From: Cinclus cinclus
Taxonomy: Eukaryota; Chordata; Aves; Passeriformes; Cinclidae
Assembly (NCBI RefSeq): GCF_963662255.1
Contig: NC_085083.1
Span: forward strand, 210,612 to 274,611
DNA length: 64,000 nucleotides
Direction of reading: 5' to 3'
In this document: one piece after another, positions 11,289 to 37,839 of the stretch
How positions within the stretch are numbered: the first letter of the stretch is position 1
Layout: each line of letters opens with the position of its first letter
Position numbers and translations under genes: made by a program
Notes under the pieces: generated by a model
What the model saw: the letters and a program-made list of their open reading frames with translations, nothing else
Database searches by the model: none
What the model was told of the DNA's origin: nothing

Positions 11289-13689
11289 ATGGGGACCCTG
11301 CGCTGGCTGGAGGGTGAGGGGCTGGACACGCTGGACCTGCTGGTTCCTAACTGGGACCAACAAGGTACGAACTGGGAGGGTCTGGGGGAGGGGGAGGGGG
11401 TGCCCCCCCCCCCTAAAATCCCTGACCCGACCCCCCCACCCACGTCCCCCTTTTTTCTCCCCCGCGCCAGGTCCCGAGGAGCTCTGGGAAGCTCCGAGGC
11501 GCCGGGGGAACTCCGGGGCCAAAGGGACAACGAAACCTCGGGACGCCCCCACCCCTAAAAAAGCCAAGAAGGGAACGTGGGGACCCCCCCAGAAATCTCG
11601 TGGGACCCCCAGAGCCCCTCCTCAAACTCAGAAGGGCACCCAGGTGTGCGGGACCCCCGAAATCTCCGCAGGGACTCCCCAAGTTCCCTCCCAGATCCCC
11701 TCCTGTCATCCCCCCCAGCCCCACCAGAGCGTTTGGGGGTCCAAACCCCCACCTTGGGGACACAAGGGGACCCCCGGCACCCCCCAGGGCCAGCGGAGCT
11801 CAACCAGGGACCCCTCCCAGCCTTGGGGGTCCAAACCCCCACCTTGGGGCTGCCAGGGTGACCCCCAGGGCCACCAAAGTCCCCCCCAGGGCCAGCGGAG
11901 CTCCACCAGGGACCCCTCCCAGCCTTGGGGGTCCAAACCTTGTCCTTGGGGCCACCAGAGCCCCATCAGGGACCCCCAAAGCGAACCCCAGGGCCACCAA
12001 AGTCCCCCCCAGGGCCACCAGAGCTCCACCAGGGACCCCTCCCAGCCTTGGGGGTCCAAACCCCCACCTTGGGACCACCAGAGCGAGCCTCGGGGCCACC
12101 AGAGCTCTACCAGGGACCCTTCCCAATCTTGGGGGTCCAAACCCTTCCCTCGGGACCACCAGAGCGACCCCCAGGGCCACCACAACCCCCTCAGTGACCC
12201 CCAGGGACACCAAAGTCCCCGCCAGGGCCACCAGATCTCTACCAGGGACCCCTCCCAATCTTGGGGGTCCAAACCCTTCCCTGGGGGCCACCATCATCCC
12301 CTCAGTGACCCACAGGACCACCACAACCCCTTCAGCGACCCTCGGGGCCACCAGAATCCCCCCCAGGGCCAGCACAGCCCCTTCAGCGACCCTCAGGGCC
12401 ACCAGAATCCCCCCCAGGGCCAGCACAGCCCCTTCAGCGACCCTCGGGGCCACCAGAATCCCCCCCAGGGCCAGCACAGCCCCTTCAGCGACCCTCGGGG
12501 CCACCAGAATCCCCCCCAGGGCCAGCACAGCCCCTTCAGCGACCCTCAGGGCCACCAGAATCCCCCCCAGGGCCAGCACAGCCCCTTCAGCGACCCCCAA
12601 AGCTCCTCCCCTCAGGATTCCCCTCAGGATCCAGCCGGGAATGACCCGGATGCAGTTGCGCTTTCCCGCCAGCTGAGGGCGCTGCTGCGCACGCGCCCCG
12701 CGGGGCTCTCGCTGTTCCAGCTGCGCGCCGCCTACAGCGCCGCCTACCGGAAGCCCCTCCCCATGGGCGGAGCCGCTTCCGCCCGACAGCGCCTGCGCCA
12801 TCTGCCCGGGGCTCCTCTGCGCCTGCGCGGCTGCGGCGTGCAGATGCGCGTGCTGCCCCCTGGCGGCGGGGAGGACTCCGAGGAAGAAGAAGAAGAAGAA
12901 GACATGGCGGCGGCGTGGGAAGGGGAAGGGATCCCCCGAGCGGCGTCGCCGAGTCGCGACAGGACCCCCCCGGCGACTCCAAGGGTGGGGGGTGCGCGGG
13001 AAGGGTCGGCGGGCGGTGTGGTGAGCCCTAAAGCGTCCCCAGGTTCTGTCACCCCTCGTGTCGCGACCGCCGCGGTGTCCCCGAATTCTGTCGCCTCCGA
13101 TATCGCGACCCCCAGGGTGTCCCCAAGTCCTGTCAGCCCTCGTGTCGCGACCGCCGCGGTGTCCCCAACCTCTGTCGTCTCCGATATCGCGACCCCCAGG
13201 GTGTCCGGGATGCTTCTGATGTCCCCACCCTCTGTCACGCCCCGTATCGCGACGCCCCCGATGTCCCCAGGTCCTGTCACCCGCCATGTCGCGATGTCCC
13301 CAGATCCTGTCACCCGCCATGTCGCGACGTCCCCGGTGTCACCAAATCCTGTCACCCGCCATGTCGTGACGTCCCCAGTGTCACCAAATCCTGTCACCCG
13401 CCATGTCGCGATGTCCCCAGATCCTGTCACCCGCCATGTCGCGATGTCACCAAATCCTGTCACCCGTCATGTCGCGATGTCCCCAGATCCTGTCACCCGC
13501 CATGTCGCGATGTCACCAAATCCTGTCACTCGCCATGTCGCGATGTCACCAAATCCTGTCACCCGCCATGTCGCGATGTCACCAAATCCTGTCACCCGCC
13601 ATGTCGCGACATCCCCGGTGTCCCCACCCTCTGTCATCCCCCCTTTGACCGAGTCCCGTCCCCCAAAAGATTTCTGCACTCTCCTCTAG
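11289..13689 (+). CDS. Unrecognised spliced gene with LOTUS-like segment and long Pro/Gln/Ser repeats
   Basis: The proposed coding exons are 11289-11364 and 11471-13689 (764 aa). Support is: a pyrimidine-rich acceptor ending at 11272, a strong start context CCCACCATGG, donor AAG|GTACGA, acceptor CGCGCCAG, in-phase joining through a split Gly codon, stop at 13687 and poly(A) signals from 14780. Residues about 28-70 are Lys/Arg-rich. Residues 100-300 are imprecise DPSQPWGSKPPPWG repeats, and 308-402 are 17-residue repeats GHQNPPQGQHSPFSDPR. Residues 422-489 (LRALLRTRPAGLSLFQLRAA to MRVLPP) resemble an OST-HTH/LOTUS RNA-binding fold by hydrophobic pattern. An acidic run follows, and 621-741 are 11-residue repeats SPDPVTRHVAM. 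The human gene head-to-head with PRPF31 is TFPT, but I see no TFPT similarity. Only the LOTUS-like part is probably conserved. Confidence 0.5.
11730..12600 (+). repeat. Coding minisatellites (imprecise units, then 51-bp units)
   Basis: Within the unrecognised gene, units with AGGGACCCCTCCCAGCCTTG repeat irregularly to 12290. Then at least five 51-bp units, each with CCCAGGGCCAGCACAGCC, run to 12600. Unit lengths divisible by three preserve the frame. Confidence 0.85.
13257..13615 (+). repeat. 33-bp coding minisatellite (SPDPVTRHVAM)
   Basis: About eleven copies of a 33-bp unit containing CCTGTCACCCGCCATGTCGC encode an 11-residue repeat near the C-terminus of the unrecognised protein. A looser ancestral form occupies 13030-13256. 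Confidence 0.85.
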
Positions 13690-13691
13690 GG

Positions 13692-14760
13692 GATTTCACC
13701 CCAAAATCTGGGAGATTTTTCACCCAAAATTTGGGACGTTTTGACCAAATTTGGGGAATTTTAACCCAAAATTTGGGACATTCTGACCAAATTTGGGGAA
13801 TTTTAACCCAAAATTTGGGACATGCTGACCAAATTTGGGGAATTTTAACCACATTTGGAACATTTTAACCCAATCTCAGACATTTTGACCAAATTTGGGG
13901 AATTTTAACCCAAAATTTGGGACATTCTGACCAAATTTGGGGAATTTTAACCAAATTTGGAACATTTTGACCAAATTTGGGGAATTTTAACCCAAAATTT
14001 GGGAGATTTTGACACAATTTGGGGAATTTTAACCACATTTGGAACATTTTAACCCAATCTCAGACATTTTGACCAAATTTGGGGAATTTTAACCCAAAAT
14101 TTGGGACATTCTGACCAAATTTGGGGAATTTTAACCCAAAATTTGGGAGATTTTGACCCAATTTAGGGAATTTTAACCAAATTTGGAACATTTTAACCCA
14201 ATCTCAGACATTTTGACCAAATTTGGGGAATTTTAACCCAAAATTTGGGACATTCTGACCAAATTTGGGGAATTTTAACCAAATTTGGAACATTTTGACC
14301 AAATTTGGGGAATTTTAACCCAAAATTTGGGAGATTTTGACACAATTTGGGGAATTTTAACCACATTTGGAACATTTTAACCCAATCTCAGACATTTTGA
14401 CCAAATTTGGGGAATTTTAACGCAAAATTTGGGACATTCTGACCAAATTTGGGGAATTTTAACCCAAAATTTGGGAGATTTTGACCCAATTTGGGGAATT
14501 TTAACCAAATTTGGGGAATTTTAACCCAATCTCAGACATTTTGACCAAATTTGGGGAATTTTAACCCAAAATTTGGGACATTCTGACCAAATTTGGGGAA
14601 TTTTAACCCAAAATTTGGGACATTCTGACCAAATTTGGGGAATTTTAACCCAAAATTTGGGCGATTTTGACCCAATTAGGGACATTTTTGACCCAGTTTG
14701 GAACACTTTAACCAAATTTAGGGAATTTCGACCCAATTTGGAGGATTTCGGGGGTGATTT
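13692..14760. repeat. 3'-UTR minisatellite with 328-bp higher-order period
   Basis: Units of about 21 bp combine GGGGAATTTTAACC, CAAAATTTGGGA and CATTCTGACCAAATTTGGGG. Identical stretches start at 13865 and 14193, giving a 328-bp super-unit. The motif CCAAATTTGG is self-complementary. It follows the stop codon at 13689 and precedes poly(A) signals, so it is probably transcribed. Confidence 0.85.
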
Positions 14761-14779
14761 TTAACCCTGAAAAATTGAC

Positions 14780-14869
14780 AATAAAAAAAATCAAATTCCT
14801 CCCCTCCCCCCCCCCACAAAAAAAAAAAAAAACAAAACAAACGAACAAAAAAAAAAAATAAACAATAAA
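14780..14869 (+). terminator. Poly(A) signals of the plus-strand gene
   Basis: AATAAA hexamers lie at 14780-14785, 14857-14862 and 14864-14869 in A-rich sequence, about 1.1 kb after the stop at 13689. They are the first plausible plus-strand cleavage signals. Confidence 0.55.
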
Positions 14870-14924
14870 AGATCAAAGAGTTTTGGCTCAATTAAAATCT
14901 CATTAAAGTTTTTAATTAGGGTGG

Positions 14925-15215
14925 GGTCGTTACATCAGTGGGGGAGGGGCGGGATTTTTTTTTTTTTGGGGGGGGGGATTTTGGGGTGTTCTGTTGGTGG
15001 GGGAGGGGATCCAGCCTGTGGAGAGAATATTGGGGGGGGGGGAGGGTCAAGGAGGACCCCCCCCCAAAATTCCCCCCAAAATTTTTCTGGGATCTCTCCC
15101 CCCTCCCCCTCCCCCCCCGAGGTTGATTTTTCTCTTTTTGTGTTTAATTAATGGAGGATTAATTAATGGGGGGGGGGGAGGGGAACGATCCTCCCAAAAC
15201 CTCCCCGAAACGCGC
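14925..15215. other. Intergenic G/C-tract sequence, no gene seen
   Basis: Low-complexity G and C runs with a little TTAATTAATGG. It separates the convergent genes ending near 14870 (plus) and 16056 (minus). No convincing minus-strand AATAAA is present. Confidence 0.6.
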
Positions 15216-15217
15216 GC

Positions 15218-15484
15218 AAAAATAAAATAAAATAAAGTAAAATAAAATAAAATAAAATAAAATAAAGTAAAATAAAATAAAATAAAATAAAGTAAAGTAA
15301 AATAAAATAAAATAAAATAAAATAAAGTAAAATAAAATAAAATAAAATAAAATAAAATAAAATAAAGTAAAATAAAATAAAGTAAAATAAAATAAAATAA
15401 AATAAAGTAAAATAAAATAAAATAAAATAAAATAAAATAAAATAAAATAAAGTAAAATAAAATAAAATAAAATAAAATAAAATT
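15218..15484. repeat. (AAAATA)-type pentanucleotide microsatellite
   Basis: About 53 pentamers of AAAAT with scattered AAAGT variants. Every unmutated register reads AATAAA on the plus strand, so the array is a dense block of poly(A)-like hexamers between two convergent genes. Confidence 0.95.
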
Positions 15485-15499
15485 CCCAAGCTGTTAAAA

Positions 15500-15960
15500 C
15501 AGCCCTAGAAATACTCCCAAAATCCCCCCAAAATCCACTCCAGACCCCCCCAAAATCCGCTCAAGGACCCCCAAAAATCTATTTAAGACCCCCCCAAAAT
15601 CCACTCAAAATCCACTCAAGACCCCCCAAAATCCACTCGAAACCCCCCAAGACCCCCCAAAATCTGCTCAAGACTCCCCTAAAACCCACTCCAGACCCCC
15701 CAAAATCCACTCCAGACCCCCCCACCAAAATCCGCTCAAGGACCCCCAAAATCCCCCCAAATCTCCCCAGAACCCACTCAAGACCCCCCAAAAATCCCCT
15801 CCTGACCCCCCAACCCCCCCCAAAATCTGCTCAAGACTCCCCTAAAACCCACTCCAGCCCCCCCCAAAATCCACTCAAAACCCCCCAAAATCCACTCAGC
15901 ACCCCCCAAAATCCTCCCAAATCCCCCCAGAACCCACTCAAGACCCCACCCCCCCCAAAA
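15500..15960. repeat. ~22-bp C-rich minisatellite
   Basis: Units resemble CCCCCCAAAATCCACTCAAGA with many variants. It lies immediately beyond the stop codon of the small minus-strand gene, so it may be in its 3' UTR. Confidence 0.8.
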
Positions 15961-16055
15961 AAAAAATCCCCTCCAGCCACCCCTCAAACCCCCCACCCCA
16001 AAAAAAAAAACAAAAAAACCCCAAATCCCCAATACCTGCAAAGAGTGGGGAGGGG

Positions 16056-18386
16056 TCACAGCAGCAGCAGCAGCACCCCCAACCCAAATAGGAATCCCAA
16101 AAATTTGGGGGGTCCCGGGAGATTTTGGGGTGCGGCCGAGGGGGATCCCCGGTAACACGGGGGGGGCTGCTCGGCCAGGGGGGGCTCCTGGGTCCAGGTC
16201 AGCTCTGGGGGGAGCGAGGGGAGATTTTTTTTTTTTTTTTTTTTTGGGGGGGGGGGTTTCGGGTGGGATTTTGGGGTTTTCGAGAGGGGGACGGATTTTT
16301 TGGGGTTGGTTTTGGGGTTCCACTCAATGGGGTTGGGGGGGTTCATGGGGGTGTTATGGTGGGGTTTTTTGGGGGGTTTTTAGGGGTTTTTTTAGGGGGT
16401 TTAGGGTTTTTTAGGGGGTTTTTAGGGTTTTTTTTAGGGGGGTTTTAGGGTTTTTTAGGGGGTTTTTAGGGTTTTTTTTAGGGGGGTTTTAGGGTTTTTT
16501 AGGGGGTTTTTAGGGTTTTTTTTAGGGGGGTTTTAGGGTTTTTTAGGGGGTTTTTAGGGTTTTTTTGGGATGTTTTTTTGGCATCCCGCAGATGGGGTTC
16601 AGAGGGATGTCAGGGTGAGGTTTTTTTTGGGGGGAATTTTTTTGAGGGGATTTTTTTTTGGGGGGGGCGGTGTTTTGGTTTTTTGGGGTCCCTCAGCCAG
16701 GGTTGGGGGGTTCAGGAGGGTTTTACAGGATGGGATCTTTGGGGTCTCACTCACCAGGGGGATTCCAGGGTGGGATTTGGGGATTTTTTTGGGGTCTCAC
16801 TCACCGGGGGGGGATCCCTCAGCTGAGGTTGGAAGGTTCAGGGGGGTTCCAGGGTGGGATTTTTGGGATTTTTGGGGTCTCACTCACAGGGAGGTTCAGG
16901 AGGATTCCAGGGTGGGATTTTGGGATTTTTGGGGTCTCACTCACAGGGAGGTTCAGGAAGATTCCAGGGTGGAATTTTTGGGGTCTCACTCACAGGGAGG
17001 TTCAGGAAGGTTCCAGGGTGGGATTTGGGGATTTTTTTGGGGTCTCACTCACCGGGGGGGATCCCTCAGCTGAGGTTGGAAGGTTCAGGGGGATTCCAGG
17101 GTGGGATTTTTGGAATTTTTGGGGTCTTACTCACAGGGAGGTTCAGGAAGATTCCAGGGTGGGATTTTTGGGGTCTCACTCACAGGGAGGTTCAGGAAGA
17201 TTCCAGGGTGGGATTTTTGGGATTTTTGGGGTCTCACTCACAGGGAGGTTCAGGAGGATTCCAGGGTGGGATTTTGGGATTTTTGGGGTCTCACTCACAG
17301 GGAGGTTCAGGAAGATTCCAGGGTGGGATTTTTGGGGTCTCACTCACAGGGAGGTTCAGGAAGATTCCAGGGTGGGATTTTTGGGATTTTTGGGGTCTCA
17401 CTCACAGGGAGGTTCAGGAAGGTTCCAGGGTGGGATTTTTGGGATTTTTGGGGTCTCACTCACAGGGAGGTTCAGGAAGGTTCCAGGGTGGGATTTTTGG
17501 GATTTTTGGGGTCTCACTCACAGGGAGGTTCAGGAGGATTCCAGGGTGGGATTTTGGAATTTTTGGGGTCTCACTCACAGGGAGGTTCAGGAAGGTTCCA
17601 GGGTGGGATTTTTGGGGTCTCACTCACCGAGGGGATCCCTCAGCTGAGGTTGGAAGGTTCAGGGGGATTCCAGGGTGGGATTTGGGGATTTTTTGGGGGT
17701 CTCACTCACCGGGGGGGGATCCCTCAGCTGAGGTTGGAAGGTTCAGGAGGATTCCAGGGTGGGATTTTGGGATTTTTGGGGTCTCACTCACAGGGAGGTT
17801 CAGGAAGGTTCCAGGGTGGGATTTTTGGGATTTTTGGGGTCTCACTCACAGGGAGGTTCAGGAGGATTCCAGGGTGGGATTTTGGGATTTTTGGGGTCTC
17901 ACTCACAGGGAGGTTCAGGAGGATTCCAGGGTGGGATTTTGGGATTTTTGGGGTCTCACTCACAGGGAGGTTCAGGAGGATTCCAGGGTGGGATTTTGGG
18001 ATTTTTGGGGTCTCACTCACAGGGAGGTTCAGGAGGATTCCAGGGTGGGATTTTTGGAATTTTTGGGGTCTCACTCACAGGGAGGTTCAGGAGGATTCCA
18101 GGGTGGGATTTTTGGGGTCTCACTCACAGGGGGGATCCCTCAGCTGAGGTTGGAAGGTTCAGGGGGATTCCAGGGTGGGATTTTTGGGATCTTTGGGGTC
18201 TCACTCACCGGGGGGATCCCTCAGCCGGGCCCGCAGAGCCCCCAGGGCTCGGCTCAGGTTGCGCAGGGTCCCCTCGAGCCGAGCGTTCTCTCCCCGCAGC
18301 CCCCGCAGCGTCTCCTGCAGCTGGAAGGGACCCCCCCTCCCCAAAACCAGCACGGCCGCCAGCGCCATGGTCCCCCAAAACCCCAT
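16056..18386 (-). CDS. Unrecognised small membrane-type protein, two exons, 108 aa
   Basis: Exon A (18386-18209) and exon B (16204-16056) join in phase: exon A ends CCG before GTGAGT, and exon B follows CCCCCCAG and supplies AG to make Glu. Together they total exactly 327 bases including TGA at 16056-16058. The start at 18386 (GGCCATGG) was chosen for its context; the Met at 18368 is equally good, and the frame also opens upstream. The protein has a hydrophobic N-terminus (MGFWGTMALAAVLVLG), a Leu/Arg-rich probable coiled coil (FQLQETLRGLRGENARLEGT through RARLRDPP), a Pro-rich linker with one Cys, and a hydrophobic end FLGFLFGLGVLLLLL. That layout recalls GPI-anchored tetherin or tail-anchored proteins, but I see no sequence identity with them. 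The 2-kb intron is an array carrying copies of the gene's own donor. Confidence 0.5.
16370..16566. repeat. Telomere-like TTTTTAGGG repeat
   Basis: Irregular repeats of GGGGGTTTTTAGGGTTTTTT contain many TTAGGG hexamers but vary in T and G run length, so this is not a true telomeric tract. It lies within the intron of the 108-aa gene. Confidence 0.8.
16735..18208. repeat. ~57-bp array carrying the splice donor of the 108-aa gene
   Basis: About two dozen units contain GGGGTCTCACTCAC (minus strand GTGAGTGAGACC) plus GGTTCAGGAAGATTCCAGGG. Longer units near 16795, 17042, 17620, 17698 and 18117 also carry GGATCCCTCAGCTGAGG, which matches the end of exon A. The array directly abuts the genuine donor at 18208. 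Confidence 0.9.
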
Positions 18387-18589
18387 GGCCGCCCCCCGAG
18401 CTGGGATCGATCCCCCAAAATCGTCACTGGCCCCTCCCAAATTTCATTGATTCCCCCCACAGTGTCACCAATTCCCCCCCCCAAAATTCATTGATCCCCC
18501 CACAGCATCACTGACCCCCCCCCCCCCCCAGTTTCATTGATCCCCCCCAAAATCATCACTGCTCTCCCAAAATCGCCCATGGCACTTTG

Positions 18590-19850
18590 AAGGGGAGAGG
18601 GGGGTGACCCCAAAAACCCCCCAAAAACACCCCGAAACCTCCTCCCACAAATACCCCAGAGACCCCAGAGGGTCCCTCAAGGACCCCCAGGACCCCCCCA
18701 GCTCCCTCAGTGACCCCCCCCGACCTCCCCAAAATCCCCTCACGTTGGCCGCCATTTTCCCCCTCACGTTTCCCGCTCTTTTCCCCCCCTCCCATTTCCT
18801 CTCTTTCTTCTCCCCTCACATTTCCCAACCTTTTCTCCCCTCACATTTCCCACCATTTTCCCCTCTCACATTTCCTGCTTTCCCTCCCCTCACGTTTCCT
18901 GCTATTTTTCTCCCTTCACATTTTCCATCCTTTCCCCCCACACGTTTCCCTTTTCTCTCCTCACGTTGGCCGCCATTTTCTCCCCTCACGTTTTCCCGCC
19001 CTTTTTCTCCCCTCACGTTTCCCGCCCTTTTTCTCCCCTCACATTTCCTGACATTTTCCCCCCCCTCACGTTTCCCACCCTTTCCTCCACACGTTTCCCT
19101 TTTCTCTCCTCACGTTTCCTGCCTTTCCCCCTCTCATTTCCTGCTCTTTTCTCCCCTTCACATTTCCCAACCTTTTCTCCCCTCACGTTGGTGGCCATTT
19201 TCTCCCCTCGTGTTTCCTGCCATTTTTCTCCCCTCACATTTCCCATTCTTTTCCCCTCACGTTGGCTGCCATTTCTCCCCCTCACATTTCCTGCTCTCTT
19301 TTCTCCCCTCACTTCTCCTGCCCTTTTCCCCGTTTCCCTTTTTTCCCCTCACACTGACTGCCATTTTCTCCCCTCACATTTCTGCCATTTTCTCCCCTCA
19401 CATTTCTGCCATTTTCTCCCCTCACATTTCTGCCATTTCCCCCTCACGTTTCTGCCATTTTCTCCCCTCACGTTTCTGCCATTTCCCCCTCACATTTCTG
19501 CCATTTTCTCCCCTCACGTTTCTGCCATTTCCCCCTCACGTTTCTGCCATTTCCCCCTCACATTTCTGCCATTTTCTCCCCTCACGTTTCTGCCATTTCC
19601 CCCTCACATTTCTGCCATTTCCCCCTCACATTTCTGCCATTTCCCCCTCACGTTTCTGCCATTTCCCCCTCACATTTCTGCCATTTCCCCCTCACATTTC
19701 TGCCATTTCCCCCTCACATTTCTGCCATTTTCTCCCCTCATGTTTCTGCCATTTTATCCCCTCACATTTCTGCCATTTCCCCCTCACGTTTCTGCCATTT
19801 TCTCCCCTCACGTTTCTGCCATTTCCCCCTCACGTTTCTGCCCTTTTTCT
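18590..19850. repeat. Pyrimidine-rich minisatellite (CCCCTCACRTTTC)
   Basis: From about 18740 to 19850 units such as TTTTCTCCCCTCACGTTTCC repeat, grading into 22-bp CTCACATTTCTGCCATTTTC copies. The plus strand is nearly all C/T. Its reverse complement occurs at 23705-24115 inside MED25. Confidence 0.9.
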
Positions 19851-20480
19851 AACAGAACCACTTTCATTCTCCAATATAACTGGTACATAGCTTTTCCCTC
19901 TCCCATCCCGATTTTTTTCATTCCCCGTGGTTCCCAAACGAGGTCGGACAAGCTGGGAACACCGCGAGGAGAAGGGTTTGGAGTCAGGAAAAAATCCCAG
20001 AACTGAAAGGATGCCGTGTGTTGTAAGTACATATTATATTATTTGCTTTTTGCAAATATTAAAATGAATTCTATGTGTGTAACGTTGGAAAACTTTGCTG
20101 TGTGAATATAGTTTTGCTATGAACAAAACTTAGAAAAAGCAGTGCGATAAATATATTTTCTTGGGTCGTAACGTGGTGATGTAAAAAATTTTCTCAGTGT
20201 AACTAACTCAGAGAATGGTAAAAAGATAATAAAAAAATTTTTCACATTCTCCGATTATTTTATGTTGATGAAGACAGGGGTGATGAACACCAGAATTCCA
20301 ATGAAGGAATTTATTCATCTCCATTATCCCAAATATCCCCCCAAATCCCTCCCACCCTCATCCCAAATTCCCCCCTCAATCCCAAAAATCCTCCTGGATC
20401 GCACCTCAAATCCCAAATTCCCCCATCCCATATATCCCAAATCTCCTCCCGGACCCCCAAATTCCCAGCTTTTTGGCCAT
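19851..20480. other. AT-rich unique island, origin unknown
   Basis: This is one of the few non-repetitive stretches. It has ordinary AT-rich composition (for example TATTATATTATTTGCTTTTT) and a good plus-strand donor-like GTAAGTACAT at 20020. No coding frame above 75 codons and no recognisable transposon protein are seen. A solo LTR or other old insertion is possible but unproven. Confidence 0.5.
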
Positions 20481-20514
20481 GGATCAAGTGCAAAATTCCT
20501 GGTTTTTATTCAGC

Positions 20515-20520
20515 ATAGTG
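20515..20520 (-). terminator. MED25: Probable MED25 poly(A) signal
   Basis: AATAAA on the minus strand, about 440 bases after the MED25 stop at 20959. A second AATAAA lies at 20310-20315. Confidence 0.5.
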
Positions 20521-20599
20521 ACCCAAAAAAAAAAAAAAAAAAGGGAGTGGGCCAAAATTTGGGATGTTTTTGGGGTCCCAAGAGGGATCTCCCCAAATT

Positions 20600-20850
20600 T
20601 TGGGGACTTTTTACTCCTCCATCACTCAGGGGGCCACAAATGCTTCATTTGGGGGGAGTGCCTTTGTATTTTGAAGAGTTTTGGGGGAAATCTGTTTTTT
20701 GGGGGGTGGATATTTTGGGGTTCTGGGGTTGGGTATTTTGGGGGTTCTGGGGGGGCGGGGGGGGTCTCCCCAAATTTTGGGGACCCCTCTCTCATAAGGT
20801 TAATCCAGGCCTCTCCCTCCATCACCCCGGGGGTCTGCAGACCCCTGATT
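20600..20850. repeat. Two decayed copies of the MED25 terminal-exon segment
   Basis: CTCCTCCATCACTCAGGGGG near 20612 and TCCCTCCATCACCCCGGGGG near 20815 match CTCCTCCATCACGCTGGGGG of the true last exon near 20981. Related flanks (CCAAATTTTGGGGAC) precede both copies. They lie in the 3' UTR. Confidence 0.75.
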
Positions 20851-20958
20851 TTGGGGGTCCCTTGGTGGTTTTGGGGTTATTTTGGAGATTTTTGAAGGGT
20901 ATTTTGGGCTCTTGGGGTGATTTTTGGGGTTCCCAGTCCCAGATTTTGGGGTCTCCCC

Positions 20959-37762
<16,804 letters not shown>

Positions 37763-37839
37763 CTGGGAAAAAAAAAAAAAAAGGATTGAGCTGGGATCGC
37801 CCCAAAAAATCACCCCAATAAATTCTCCCCAAAATCACC

